Shown: positions 23,210-35,836 of the stretch, one piece after another
Layout: the number at the start of each line of letters is the position of its first letter
How positions within the stretch are numbered: position 1 is the first letter of the stretch
Source: Whitmania pigra
Lineage: Eukaryota; Annelida; Clitellata; Hirudinida; Haemopidae
NCBI GenBank assembly: GCA_021613335.1
Contig: JAJTWR010000362.1
Coordinates: 468,501-532,500 of the forward strand
DNA: 64,000 nucleotides
Direction: 5' to 3'
Notes under the pieces: generated by a model
The model's database searches: none
Seen by the model: only the letters and a program-made list of their open reading frames with translations
What the model was told of the DNA's origin: nothing
Made by a program: the position numbers and the translations under genes

Positions 23210-23741
23210 GATATGGCTGCCAGAATGATGAGCAGTGTATGAAACTTATTAAACTCGTCGAAGGAGGTCTGGAAAATTAAAGTTTTTTATTTAGCTCAAT
23301 AGATTTGGAAGTATGATTGCCATTGTTTAATCAGTTTCATTAAGTATGTAAACTGTTCTGTAACATTGCTTAGTAATAATAGCAAGAAGGACAATTGTGA
23401 TGACAATGCTAAAGTACAACGGTCTCAGATAACAAAAAATTATTTATTTATTTATCATCTTTTTTTTGCAGTAAAAATGTTTTGGCGCGTCAAGTGGGGA
23501 TGGTATTACAAGGGATTAAAGGAGGTTTCAGCAAACAACGTCAATGATTGCGTCCAGGCATGCATGGACAATGTCAAATGCTACGTATCAAACTGGGCAG
23601 AAGACAAATGTAGCGTTCAGGAGGACGGCTCACCGGAAGAGGAAGTGAACTTAGAAAACTTGGAAGCTCGTTCTGGTTCCATAACCTTCGTGGGGAGACT
23701 AGGACGTCTTGTTGCATTTAGACAAATGGTGTTGGAATCAG
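23210..23741 (+). pseudogene. Orphan C-x6-C and PAN exons (duplicate of gene A exons)
   Basis: Mini-exon 23210-23266 and PAN exon 23472-23741 are intact, with good splice sites, but no upstream signal exon and no downstream 6-Cys exons belong to this copy. They follow gene A's stop codon by about 430 bp. They could be spliced only as readthrough or alternative 3' exons; more likely they are a non-functional duplicate or an assembly duplicate. Confidence 0.6.
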
Positions 23742-24350
23742 GTAATACTTTGCACGAATCGAAATGTTTTTAGGTGCAATGTTCTTTCTTTTTTTTGTGT
23801 TATCTTTTTCATATTTTCAAACTTTATTATGAACTATGATGTACGGCGTGATTTTGAATTTCTATCTAGAATTGAACACAATAGGTTACTTGTAGTTTAC
23901 TTAAAGCTAGAGCGTGTGAGATTAACTCTTAAGATAACATAACAACTCTTAAGATTCATTAAACTAGTATTAATTTTTTTCAGGCTGAAACAATGAACAT
24001 TTAAAGTTGTGGACATTAAGAGACAAGTGGTTGAAAGATAAATAACTTTCCATTAATTGAAATTTAATTTTAGAAAATTCTCTCTTTTTAACTATTTCTT
24101 CAGAAGCTGAAATTTAGCTGTGAAATTTAAAATAAATTAAATTTTCATCATTAAAACATTGACTCATCTTCGATTCATGCGTTGCTTTCTCTTTATGTAA
24201 ATATTTAAACTAGTAAAATGATTCGGAAATTAGGAATAAAGAAATTCAGATGAATGTATTTGTCAAAAATCTTTCTGAGAAATTTCATAACAAAAATACA
24301 TTTTTGAGATTTTTCTGAAGGAATGGGTGTAATTTTACATACTGAAATGC

Positions 24351-25735
24351 AAAGATAAAATAGTTCTCTGATAGTTACTCAACCTTGAAGGATAACCCTA
24401 ACTAATTAACTATTTATAGAGTTTCCCCACATTATCGTCCAATAGGTTGGTTTCGCGTAACTTTTAACAAATTCGGTTATGTCTAGTCCTTTGAAAGGAT
24501 GCTTTGTTCTTGCTAATCAACTTGGAGAACAATGATAAAACAATTTTCTGCTTTTTGGATCAGTTCAACAATGCCCTTTTCAATTATTTCAAACTATTCT
24601 TGACTAAATTTAAGATCGTGGCACAAATTTATATTGTTTAATAAATTTTATAGGGACATATCTAGAATGTCTGTAAAAGGACACAAATAAAGAATGATTG
24701 CTAAATAAATTATTGTAATAAAAAATGAAAATATAAATAATAGTAAAATAAATTATAAATATAACAAAAATAAGTAAAATATTAAAATTAAACAAAATAT
24801 TAATTTTAATTAAGATATTTAAAAAAAAATAGAAATATAATTTTATATTAAACAACTTTTGCAGCCAAAAAATAAATGTTTTGACATTTTGACATTTAAT
24901 TTCTACTTTTTTTGGCACCACGAAACACAATTATGAGATTTATTAACAAGTTGAAATTAATAATTCACCAAATTCAAAACATAATTTTAAAGAACTATTT
25001 ACATGACATACTACAATCTGAGTCGATAGTTGAATGACGTCAATACATCAGTACATAGAGTTCTGTCTGCTTTGGGCTGGGTGTATTGTCAACAATGGTT
25101 TATTGTCAGAATTTGTGAAACAAAACTTTGTATTCGTAGAAAGAGAATGCTTTCATCTCTGTAAAAGCAGTTGACTATAAAATGCGTTAAACTCTGAAGA
25201 AGGAACAAAGATTTGCTTGGCGAGGTTTAATTTGAAAATAAAGGATGAGTAGTAGAAAGTTATGGATCATCATCAAGATCACCATGATCTGTAAGTTCAA
25301 TTAATTTATTATCATTAGAAGTTTCAACGTTTGACATTTGAAGTTCAATTTGTCAACAGATGGCTTATTTTGGAGTTATGGTGGAGGTTCAAATTTTGAC
25401 GAAGAACATATAATTTTACACGTTAGAGCAAGTGTTCCGTTAGTTGCTTCAAGAATTTATAAATAGCTTTGCATTTTTGACAGATTGCTAAATTAATTCA
25501 AATTACAAAAACAGTAAAAATGTTAAGATGGGAAAAATTACTCTCGAATATGAATTTCAAGCTTGTGATGAGTTTCCAATTATACAACAAAGACATTGCC
25601 CATTTATAAATGCTGCAAAAGGTTTTATTTAGTTAACCTTATTTAATTTTCCAACAAAAATTTTCGGCAGTCCCCATTCCAAAACTCCTGTTTATACTGA
25701 TTTTAATATATTCATTTAAAAATTTATTCCTCACA
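24351..25735. other. Intergenic, no gene seen
   Basis: AT-rich sequence. An open frame on the minus strand at 24610-24930 is low-complexity (Ile/Phe/Asn-rich) and not credible as a gene. No promoter element of the gene A/B/C type is present. Confidence 0.55.
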
Positions 25736-25739
25736 AATT

Positions 25740-28700
25740 CATTATTAACTCGAGATAAAGTTAACGATGTTAATCCAAGTAAGTTCACTTTGAAGTTACT
25801 TACTATTTGCTGCTGTCTGCTTGCAAATAATCATGAAACGTGCGATAGATCTATTTTCATTGTCATTTTAAAAATAAAATTTCATGAAATGTAAGCAAGA
25901 ACAGCTTAATAACTAGTTAAATAAATCGATAAATAATTCGCTAAATAATTCATTAAATCCAGATAACAAACAAGAAAAGAGCCTAAGTAAATTTTTGAAA
26001 TTTTTTAATTTAAATAACTTAACTTTGAAGTTATTTACTTTTTAAATTTAATTCATTAAATCCAGTTACCAAAGAAGAAAAACAAGAAAAAAGCATAAGT
26101 AAATTTTTGACATTTCATTATCCAAATAAGTTGACTTTGAAGTTATATACTGTTTTCTGCTGTCTGCTTGCACAAAATCATGAAACGCTCGAAGAATATG
26201 TTTTCATTGTCAGTTTAAAAGTATAATTTCGTAAAATGTTAGCTTAAACTGCTTAATAACTAGTTAAATCAATTCTTTAAATAATTGATGACTCAAGTTG
26301 CCAAAGAAGAAAAACATGAAAATACCACAAGTAAATTTCTTACTTTTCGTTATCCAAATAAGTTTTCATTGACGTTATTTACTGTTTTCTGCTGTCTGCT
26401 TGCACAAAATCATGAAACGTCCGAGTGAAATGTTTTCATTATCAATTTAAAAAATTAATATTGTAAAATTTTAAACCGCACAATAACTAGTTAAATCAAT
26501 TCTATAAATAATTGTTAAATCAAGTTGCCAAAGAAGAAAAACAAGAAAATAGCACAAGTAAATTTCTGACATTTTGTTATCCAAATAAGTTTTCATTGAC
26601 GTTATTTACTGTTTTCTGCTGTCTGCTTGCACAAAATCATGAAATTTCCGAGTGAAATGTTTTCATTATCAATTTAAAAAATTAATATTGTAAAATTTTA
26701 AACCGCACAATAACTAGTTAAATCAATTCTATAAATAATTGTTAAATCAAGTTGCCAAAGAAGAAAAACAAGAAAATAGCACAAGTAAATTTCTGACATT
26801 TTGTTATCCAAATAAGTTTTCATTGACGTTATTTACTGTTTTCTGCTGTCTGCTTGCACAAAATCATGAAATTTCCGAGTGAAATGTTTTCATTATCAAT
26901 TTAAAAAATTAATATTGTAAAATGTTAAACCGCACAATAACTAGTTAAATCAATTCTATAAATAATTGTTAAATCAAGTTGCCAAAGAAGAAAAACATGA
27001 AAACACCACAAGTAAATTTTTGACATTTCGTTATACAAATAAGTTTTCATTGACGTTATTTACTGTTTTCTGCTGTCTGCTTGCACAAAATCATGAAATT
27101 TCCGAGTGAAATGTTTTCACTATCAATTTTCAAAAAATTATATCGCAAAATATTGGCTGAAACTGCATAATTACTAGTAAAATCAATTCTTTAAATAATT
27201 TTTAAATCAAGTTGCCAAAGAAGAAAAACATGAAAATACCACAAGTAAATTTCTGACATTTCGTTATCAATAAGTTTTCATTAATGTTATTTACTGTTTT
27301 CTGCTGTCTGCTTGCACAAAATCATAAAACGCTCAAAGAATATGTTTTCATTGTCAGTTTAAAAGTATAATTTCGTAAAATGTTAGCTTAAACTGCGTAA
27401 TAACTAGTTAAATCAATTCTATAAATAATTGATGACTCAAGTTGCCAAAGAAGTAAAACATGAAAATACCACAAGTAAATTTTTTATTTTTCGTTATCCA
27501 AATAAGTTTTCATTGACGTTATTTACTGTTTTCTGCTATCTGCTTGCACAAAATCATGAAATTTCCGAGTGAAATGTTTTCATTATCAATTTAAAAAAAT
27601 AATATCGTATAATGTTTACTTAAAACGCACAATAACTAGTTAAATCAATTTTATAAATAATTGTTAAATCAAGTTGCCAAAGAAGAAAAACAAGAAAATA
27701 GCACAAGTAAATTTCTGACATTTTGTTATCCAAATAAGTTTTCATTAACGTTATTTACTGTTTTCTGCTGTCTGCTTACAAGTAATCATAAAACGTCCGA
27801 GTGAAATGTTTTCATTATCAATTTAAATAAATAATATCGTATAATGTTTGATTAAACTGCATAATAACTAGTTAAATCAATTCTATAAATAATTGTTAAA
27901 TCAAGTTGCCAAAGAAGAAAAACATGAAAATAGCACAAGTAAATTTCTGACATTTCGTTATCCAAATAAGTTTTCATTAACGTTATTTACTGTTTTCTGC
28001 TGTCTGCTTGCACAAAATCATGAAACGCTCGAAGCATATGTTTTCATTATCAATTTAAAAAATTAATATTGTAAAATTTTAAACCGCACAATAACTAGTT
28101 AAATCAATTCTATAAATAATTGTTAAATCAAGTTGCCAAAGAAGAAAAACAAGAAAATAGCACAAGTAAATTTCTGACATTTTGTTATCCAAATAAGTTT
28201 TCATTAACGTTATTTACTGTTTTCTGCTGTCTGCTTACAAATAATCATGAAACGCTCAAAGAATATGTTTTCATTGTCAGTTTAAAAGTATAATTTCGTA
28301 AAATGTTAGCTTAAACTACGTAATAACTAGTTAAATCAATTCTTTAAATAATTGATGACTCAAGTTGCCAAAGAAGAAAAACATGAAAATACCACAAGTA
28401 AATTTCTTACTTTTCGTTATCCAAATAAGTTTTCATTGACGTTATTTACTGTTTTCTGCTGTCTGCTTGCACAAAATCATGAAATTTCCGTGTGAAATGT
28501 TTTCATTATCAATTTAAAAAATTAATATTGTAAAATTTTAAACCGCACAATAACTAGTTAAATCAATTCTATAAATAATTGTTAAATCAAGTTGCCAAAG
28601 AAGAAAACCAAGAACAGAGCTTAAGTAAATTACTCACATTTCATAATACAAATAAATTGACTTTAGAGTTAATTACTGTTTTCTTCTGTCTGCTTGCAAA

Positions 28701-29345
28701 AAATCATGAAACGTCCGAGTGAAATGTTTTCATTATCAATTTAAATAAATAATATCGTAAAATGTTAACTTAAACCGCACAATAACTAGTTAAATCAATT
28801 TTTTAAATAATTGTTAAATCAAGTTGCCAAAGAAGAAAAACATGAAAATAGCACAAGTGAATTTCTGACATTTCGTTATCCAAATAAGTTTTCACTGACG
28901 TTAGTTACTGTTTTTTGCTGTCTGCTTGCACAAAATCATGAAACGCTCGAAGGATATGTTTTCATTGTTATTTTAAAAATATAATATAATAAAATGTTAC
29001 CATAAACTTTTTTTTAACTAAATAAATCAATTTTTTAAAGATTTGATAAATGAAGTTACCAAAAAAGATAAACAAGAAAATACCACAAGTGAATTTCTGA
29101 CATTTCATTATCCAAATACTTTGACTTTAGAGTTATTTACTGTTTTCTGCTGTCTGCTTGCAAAAAATCATGAAACGTCCGAGTGAAATGTTTTCACTAT
29201 CAATTTCAAAAAATTATATCGCAAAATATTGGCTGAAACTGCATAATTACTAGTAAAATCAATTCTTTAAATAATTGTTAAATCAAGTTGCCAAAGAAGA
29301 AAAACAAGATAAGAGCTCAAGTAAATTACAAACATTTCAATATCT
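25740..29345. repeat. 227-bp satellite array, about 15 copies
   Basis: The words 'actgttttctgctgtctgct' and 'actagttaaatcaattct' recur at a regular spacing. Consecutive copies at 26381, 26608 and 26835 give 227 bp. Edge copies (from about 25760, and after about 28900) are more diverged than central ones. No splice sites or coding frame are conserved across units. Confidence 0.9.
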
Positions 29346-29358
29346 AAATAGTTTGATT

Positions 29359-29380
29359 TTATACCGGCAAAGGTCTTGAC
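29359..29380 (+). pseudogene. PAN exon scrap at the satellite edge
   Basis: Twenty-two bases are identical to 30075-30096, inside the first PAN exon of the following block (Tyr-Thr-Gly-Lys-Gly-Leu-Asp). Sequence on either side does not continue the exon, so this is a broken fragment at the array boundary. Confidence 0.55.
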
Positions 29381-29748
29381 AAAATTTGATGTTAAATTCG
29401 TTCTTGCTCCTGTTAGTTTGGTCTCTCCTTGAGGTTTGTATTTATTTATTTATATATCATATTTCTTTAATATGTTGAATTGCATTGCAGTTGTTGTCTT
29501 ATAAAATGCCGTTGGAAATGCAATAAAATCAATTATCTATGTAAACATTTACACAGATTCAATTTTTGCCTAAAATCTTTAAAAAAGTCTTGTTTAATTA
29601 GAGATTTTTTAAAACCGACAGACAGTGTATGCTTGAAGTCCATTCAATAATTGCATAATTGCAAATTAAATTTATTCTAAAAATATACCAACTTTAATAT
29701 GTAAAAAATTATGTTAATATTTTGATAAATCACAGAGTCAATTTGTAG

Positions 29749-31758
29749 GTCAAAACGGTGATAAAGATGCTTCAAATGATGCAGGCAAAGCTGGAGGTTT
29801 CCATGTTGTTATTTTGTATGATGTATTTGATTTAAAAAAGGTACTGAATTTTATTTTTTTATATATATTTATAGCAAAATTTATGATTATAATTTAAGAC
29901 TGGTGATGACTTTTATATGTTGATTGCAGGACAATCAATAACCAAGTTTAACACATACGAAGATTAAATTCCTTCGATATCGTCAAAATTCGCGATGCAA
30001 ATTTTGATTAATTAGACTTAAATACACTTAATTCTGACAGATTTTGAATGCTGGAAGGCCAGTCCAGGAATGCATTATACCGGCAAAGGTCTTGACCAAA
30101 CTAAAGATGTCAACGAAGTAGAAGGTTGCATGTCTCTTTGTCGATCCACGCCTGGTTGTGACGTCATTGACGTGGATTCAGCCACCAATCCTCACTGTCG
30201 GATCAAACTTAAGAATTTTCAAACCACTGTCGTCGAGTTGAAGCCTCTTAGGACGAATACAAATTACATGAGCGACCAAGAATGTCTGGATTTGATCGAG
30301 GGATTGGGTTAAGAAATACTAAGTTACTTATTAGATATTATTATCCTTATTTCTTTAAACAATACTGTGATATTAGTTAATTACACTTTAACAAATTACA
30401 TAATATATATATATATTTTTTAATTTTTCTGAATATTATATTGACAACGACAAAATACCACGACTGAAACAAATTACTGAAATTAAATTGTTTCGATTCT
30501 AGAACCAAATAATTTGAAAGTTGTAGTTAATTTTATTAGTGAACAATTACTGAATTACAAAAACTGATTAACTATAAAGTTTCAATTAAATATAATTTCA
30601 AATCATATAGACCATCCATGTTGGACCGTCTACACCAGAATCCATACACATGTACCCGGTCTTAAGCAAGTTAATGAAGAATACATTGGGGGGTGTCTGG
30701 ATGAATGTGAGTACACTCCAGATTGTGCTGTGGTGGACTGGGACTTAAAATCCAATCCTAAATGTTGGAGCCAAAAGAAAAAATTTGAAGTTTTTACAAA
30801 CATTTACTGGCCTCATAAAACTGTCGTCAACTTTATCCTTGACAGAGAGTGTTACAAAGAGACAAATGGAACAGGTTCAATAACAAACATTTCATTGATA
30901 TTTTTCACAAAAGCGTTCAAGTATAATATCTGGAAGTTAAAGTAATAGTTAATAATTGGTAACTATGTTAAGAAAACAATATAAATGACACTTTTCTAAT
31001 GCAGATCTCTCAATATGGAGGGTTACCTCTGGTTATTACTACGCTGGCAATGGTTTGGATCAAGTTAATATTGCCACGCGCACCGATTGCTTGAACGAAT
31101 GTCTCAAATCTGACAATTGCGGAGCCGTGGATTGGGACACAGCTACCAATCCTCACTGTTGGATTCACAAGAAAGGCTTTACTGCGACGACAAAAGATTT
31201 GAGAGTCAGAAAGACAGTCACCAACTACATGCGTATATTTGAAAGATGGGCGCTATTCAAAGGCCTTGGTTAGGAGATTGAATCGTGATACAAGATTACG
31301 GTTTATTGAATGCTTGATTGTTATTTGAATCTATTAACAAAAAACCTAATACATTAAGATTCTATAGTTAATCCAGCAAGTCTCCGCAATAATGAGAAGA
31401 TTAGATGAATTCTTGGCCACAATTAAACTCTTGTCTATTTACGTGATTTCATTACTTCATCCTTTTTTTTACAGACCTCAGGTATTGGAGAGTCAGATGG
31501 GGATATCAGTACGACAACTTAAAATTGGACTCAGCTACAAACTTCAAGGAATGTTTCGATGCTTGCCAAAAAAATTCTGCATGCTTCGTCTTGACTTGGC
31601 TCACCGTCGATAGCAAGTGCTATGTCCAAGATAATGGAAACGGACGTGTAAATGAAGGAAGAGTCAGACGCGTTGCAAATGCTGTCACACTCTTTGCCAA
31701 GAGGAATCGCCTTATTCAATTCAGGAAGAATGTCGGCACTGGTGGTGGTGGGTGGTGA
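29749..31758 (+). CDS. Signal-less PAN block (copy of gene B domains 1-4)
   Basis: Exons 29749-29796 (linker, GQNGDKDASNDAGKAGG), 30041-30307, 30611-30874, 31005-31268 and 31475-31758 are phase-compatible and end in TGA at 31756-31758. The three 6-Cys PAN exons and one 4-Cys exon follow the same order and types as gene B 36029-37526. I find no signal-peptide exon or TGATAATCGATAGGA element upstream; the satellite begins there instead. An intact but promoterless partial duplicate is the simplest reading; an unseen 5' exon further upstream is possible. Confidence 0.55.
30041..30307 (+). CDS. Signal-less block PAN domain 1 (6-Cys type)
   Basis: FECWKASPGMHYTGKGLDQ opens the domain; GCMSLCRSTPGC and PHCRIKLKNF follow, then DQECLDLIEGLG. 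The usual CW of the fourth central cysteine is CR here. Paralogue: 36029-36295. Confidence 0.7.
30611..30874 (+). CDS. Signal-less block PAN domain 2 (6-Cys type)
   Basis: HPCWTVYTRIHTHVPGLKQ, GCLDECEYTPDC, VDWDLKSNPKCWSQKKKF, ending DRECYKETNGTG. Paralogue: 36497-36754, whose ending is CLEFIKGVG instead. Confidence 0.7.
31005..31268 (+). CDS. Signal-less block PAN domain 3 (4-Cys variant)
   Basis: SIWRVTSGYYYAGNGLDQ, DCLNECLKSDNCGAVDWD and NPHCWIHKKGF. The flanking cysteines of domains 1 and 2 are absent (IW instead of CW at the start), so it has four. Paralogue: 36873-37136. Confidence 0.7.
31475..31758 (+). CDS. Signal-less block PAN domain 4 with stop
   Basis: LRYWRVRWGYQYDNLKLDS, ECFDACQKNSAC, SKCYVQDNGN, then LFAKRNRLIQFRKN and a Gly-rich end before TGA. 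Gene B's equivalent (37245) continues into further exons; here the frame ends, unless the donor after ACTG at about 31740 is used. Confidence 0.65.
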
Positions 31759-31799
31759 TCTTGAATAAGAGCTTGCTTCTGGTGATTTCCAGTTTGGAA

Positions 31800-33140
31800 G
31801 TTTGTATTTATTTATTTATGTATCATATTTCTTTAATATGTTGAATTACATTGCAGCTGTTGACTTTAAAAATGCTGGTGGCCATGCATTTTAAAATTAA
31901 TAACCTAAGTAAACATTTACAAAGATTCAATTTCCGCCCAAATTTTAAATACTCGAAGAAAATCTTATTTAATTAAAGGGGCGTTTTAAAACCGACAGAT
32001 ATTTTCAAATGAAATTTATTCTAAAAATATACCAATACTAGTATGTAAAATATTAGATAAATATTTTTATAAGTCTCGGAGTCAATTTGTAGGTCAATAC
32101 TAAGTCGTCAGAAATGTTGTTAGATGCTCTCTGATTTTACTTTTAGATGTTTACCATTATTTAAGAATTATTTAAATTTTAACAAACTTTGTTAATTAAG
32201 TCATTGTTGGCGATTCCTTTAAAGCTTAACTTAATTTAAAATTGTTTGATACAAGTTTAGCAATATGTGCCATTTCTTTATAAAATAATTTGCATTTTCA
32301 GAAATACCATGAAAGTTCTTCCCATGGAAATATTAAAACTCTAATTATATTGATTGATCATTAAATTGATATGATACCCAAAAAAATTCTGTAATTTATT
32401 GCCATAAATTTTATAAAAGATACTCATGAATTCTGTCATCATTAATAAACGAATTAAACCTTAATTTGTTTGTGATCACTTTTCCATTGAACTGAATTCT
32501 TGGTATACAATATAATTTACTAATAAGATAATCAATAGAAATTTAACAAAATCCAATAAATTTCACTAATATAAATTATTATTATCATTAAAGGTTAATG
32601 GTATTAAATAATTACATCAAGTAATAAATAAGAAAATAAGAATCCTGGAACGTGTTTTCAGTCAAGACCTTTCATTCACTTGAAAGTGTTAACTGAACCG
32701 CCTAATACTGATGCACAAACATGATCTGGTAAACAGCATATACGACCCAATCAGCGTTATGTTACGGGCGTTAGTCTGAGATTAGTTAGTTATTGCTTAA
32801 TACAATCAATTTTAAATTAAAGATATAGCAAAAGATAGTTTAAGAGGACAAGTATTAAAATTTCTTAATTTAAATTATATACCACTGAAGGTTTCCATGA
32901 GGAAGTCTATGATGTGCTTTCTGGTAAAAGTGTTAGGCCTGGAAAACATGGAAAGCCTGGATTCTTGGTGCCAGGTAAAAATGGCATTATCATTAAAAAT
33001 TTTGTTATGAATGTCCATAAAAAATTCAATTCCTTTATTATTTTTTTTAAATTCTTAAAATTTCGGAATATTATTTTAAAAGACAAAAACTCTTGCAGAC
33101 GGATATTAGTTTTGCCCAAGCGACAGCGACGATTTGGGAC
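31800..33140. repeat. 1.2-kb dispersed repeat, copy at 31.8-33.1 kb
   Basis: Shares long collinear stretches with 62415-63600 and shorter ones with 29420-29760 and 63600-63990, for example 'ctaagtaaacatttacaaag' and 'aagtgttaactgaaccgcct'. It contains a decayed linker exon near its end. It looks derived from the gene cluster itself rather than from a known transposon. Confidence 0.75.
32880..32975 (+). pseudogene. Decayed linker exon (relative of 19028-19099)
   Basis: 'ccactgaaggtttcc' through 'ggcctggaaaacatgg' matches the gene A linker, but the acceptor 'aaatcaggtacc' there is 'aaattatatacc' here, so the AG is lost. Confidence 0.65.
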
Positions 33141-35531
33141 TTAATGAAACATTGGTTCGAAAATATGTCCTTTTTGAAAATCACTTTAGTGAAAATGGTT
33201 TGGGACTTTCGTTCATTAATCTCACTAATGTAACCGTTGCCCTTTGTCAGGTTTATGTTGGATTTATTATTTTCATCAAAATCACATCTCTTTCTTAGAA
33301 ATCCGTTTTTAAACTATCAAACATGGTTTCAAATATGTCCTGCCATTTATCAGCCGATACCGATATTTCATTGTTACTTTCTCTACATGTTGGCTTATAA
33401 AATTAAAATCATAACTGATAAAGTAGCTCATGTCAAGGTACTTAACAAAATGTTAAGTTGAAATGTTACATAATACTGTCAACAAAGAAATACTGTCCAG
33501 TTAAAAGACATCTGTTGTGTCTATATAACTTATTAAACCTTATTGCACATTATTTTCTTATGTTTTTCTAATTTTACAGATATTAATATTGATTTTTGTT
33601 TTATTATGTTTTATTTGATTAATTGGTTTTAAATTTGAAGTCTATTAGAAAAAATATCAAGCAATTTCAGCCCTATTTATATGGCAGTGGCCATGATGCC
33701 CAGTGCGAAAGATCACATTGACTTTTAATAAAACTCGTTTGGTATTGTATTGTTAACCTGATTATATAAATAAATATGTAGTTTTACACATTATTTGCAT
33801 CATTAATTTGAAAGGCAATATTTTGGGATAAGAATACTGTAAGTGAAGCTCCAATTCAACAACATTCAGCTTCCCGTTTGCTCATGATGCTCGATCATTC
33901 GACACATCGCTTTGACCTCACACATGATCACGTGCCGCACTTCTCAAATCTCATTGCTTCTCGATAAAACCTCAATCCCAGTCAGCATAAAGTTTCCCTC
34001 TTCAAAATCACCGGATATTCTGAAGAACATGAGATTAATTTTGCGAAGACGAATTTTCCGAATCTCTTCAAAAGGGTACTCTATTGCGAAAAAAAAACCT
34101 AGTCTTAATTATAAGGCGAACTAAATATATCCGATGCCGATAGTGCGAATATCGGCCCCGACACGATAGCCGATACGATTATCAGTCAGGCACTAATCAA
34201 TTGAAACATTTGTCAAACTGTTAATTCTCATAGACTAAAATTGCATTTGGGAGTAGTTAGTGATGCTCGATCTAGCACCGAACCCAAATGTAAAGCCACG
34301 ATGATGAAAAAGGCTCACAAGTGATAAGCCAGGATACAGGCGTTTTGGAAGCCTAGTGTTTCAGTATTAAACTTCGTCTGTGACCTCCACGTCAGCAGAC
34401 AGATTGATGAGCATCAGTTCGTAGCAGTGCTTTCCTTATTTCGTAAACATCCCAACATCTGTCGATGAGCTACTAAAAAAACAATACGTGGATACGTGGC
34501 ATTCCCTCACATCAACTTAACGATAGACATCTAGAAGTTATATCCCCGTTTTTAAACTTTCCCATACTAAATTTAAGTCAAACTGCTTATGTACAAATCT
34601 CGGACTTTTATGGGATTTTTTCGAGATGAAAATTGAATTATAATATTATTAAAAAAGATGATTGTTATTTCTCAGAATATCTTGGTGATGTGTTGTTTGT
34701 TCGTCAGCAAAATAACATTGCGTGACTGACTTTCTGCGGCTTCGAGGTTTAGGGGAAGATCAAAGGTGTAAGGAACAGGTTGTTGGCTGTCCTATAGCAC
34801 ATAAGAATATAATGGTATAATTCTAATTGTTATGTGAAATGATGAATTAAACGCTTAAATTAGCTTTCTAATGATGCAAAATTTTAATTAAATATATTAG
34901 TGGCATAAACTTTGGGCCAGCAATATGTACTAAAAAAACCCTTTTTATAATAACTATAAGAAACAAACTCCAGATGTGAAGTTTATGTTGCAATATGCGA
35001 ATTGCGAGAGAAAAGCAGCAGTAGCACGAAATGTTAGCAAAAATATTAACTATAATTAAATATATTAATATTAATAACAATTTATATAATATTAATAACA
35101 ATATATAACATTATAAAAAGGTAAAACAATAAAATGATTAAACGTCAAAATCATGCGTCATCTTCAAAACCACACAGAAAACATTGAATGACTGAGTCAC
35201 ATTAAAAAACTAAATATTTAAGATGTTTGGACTATAAGGCAAAGCCTGGAAATTATATTTAAGTAATATAATGCCCTTTTCACTACCATGTAGATGGAGT
35301 ACATCACTTATCGGCACTTTAATTCTATTATATTTCCAAAATTATACCACAACTCATGCTCATGATCCTCCAATCTCTAGGATAACGTGATTTTCAATAT
35401 TATGTACTGAAAAAGAATCTTTCTACTACCTGCTGTGATTTATTAGATATCACATGTCTTTGTAAGAAAAACAAGTCTTAGAATGAAAAATAACAGCAGC
35501 CGTTTGCACGACTCTGAAGTGGTTGATCGAA
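33141..35531. other. Intergenic spacer before gene B
   Basis: No gene seen. Inverted 'gccgatac/gtatcggc'-type words at about 33350 and 34130-34190 suggest an old DNA-transposon remnant. From about 34230 the sequence is paralogous to the 5' flank of gene A. A weak minus-strand open frame at 34868-35101 is AT-rich and not supported. Confidence 0.45.
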
Positions 35532-35574
35532 TGGTAATCGATAGGATTGCTCGCCGGAAATATGTTTAAAAGGC
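35532..35574 (+). promoter_or_regulatory. Gene B core promoter element and TATA-like box
   Basis: TGGTAATCGATAGGA at 35532-35546 differs at one base from the gene A and gene C element. TTTAAAAGGC at 35565-35574 occupies the TATA position at the same 18-bp spacing as in gene A. Confidence 0.6.
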
Positions 35575-35781
35575 TTTGATCCAGACCTTCTTCTCAACTT
35601 ACTAAAGTTGCTATCTGGTTAAGATTTTGTTCGTGATTTGAACAAGTTTTGAGGTCAGATTTTGTCTTCTAGAATTTTCAACTTTTGATTTGATTGTATG
35701 GCATTTTACTAAAAAATATTTGTCTATACTGTTTGTTTATTGAAAAACGTTTCCTATCATTCAGCTACAAGAATAACAAAC

Positions 35782-35836
35782 ATGCTGTTATGGGCCATAG
35801 TTTTGGTCTCCATAACTCTGGTTTCTTCATTGGAAG
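35782..35836 (+). CDS. Gene B signal-peptide exon
   Basis: MLLWAIVLVSITLVSSLE, one residue different from gene A (Ser for Pro). The boundary reads GAAGTTAAGTTTTAA, with a stop four codons on if unspliced. Confidence 0.75.

Larger units (their letters stand above)
21000..24350 (+). repeat. Partial tandem duplication of gene A 3' end
   Basis: Block X (about 21000-21722) recurs at about 23119-23848. Block Z (about 22620-23118, 3' end and flank) recurs at 23849-24350. The intervening block Y with both 6-Cys PAN exons is absent from the second copy. The copies look nearly identical apart from one extra TTTA near 23450. Confidence 0.85.

Noticed and set aside
24610..24930. Minus-strand 106-codon frame
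   Set aside because: Its composition is Ile/Phe/Asn/Tyr-rich from AT-rich sequence, with no signal, domain or neighbouring exon.
25740..29345. CRISPR-like array
   Set aside because: Units are 227 bp with no short repeat and unique spacer design, and the genome is eukaryotic. It is an ordinary satellite.
33141..34200. A complete DNA transposon around the inverted GATACCG/CGGTATC words
   Set aside because: I could not find matching terminal repeats, a target duplication or transposase sequence, so I only mention it as a possible old remnant.
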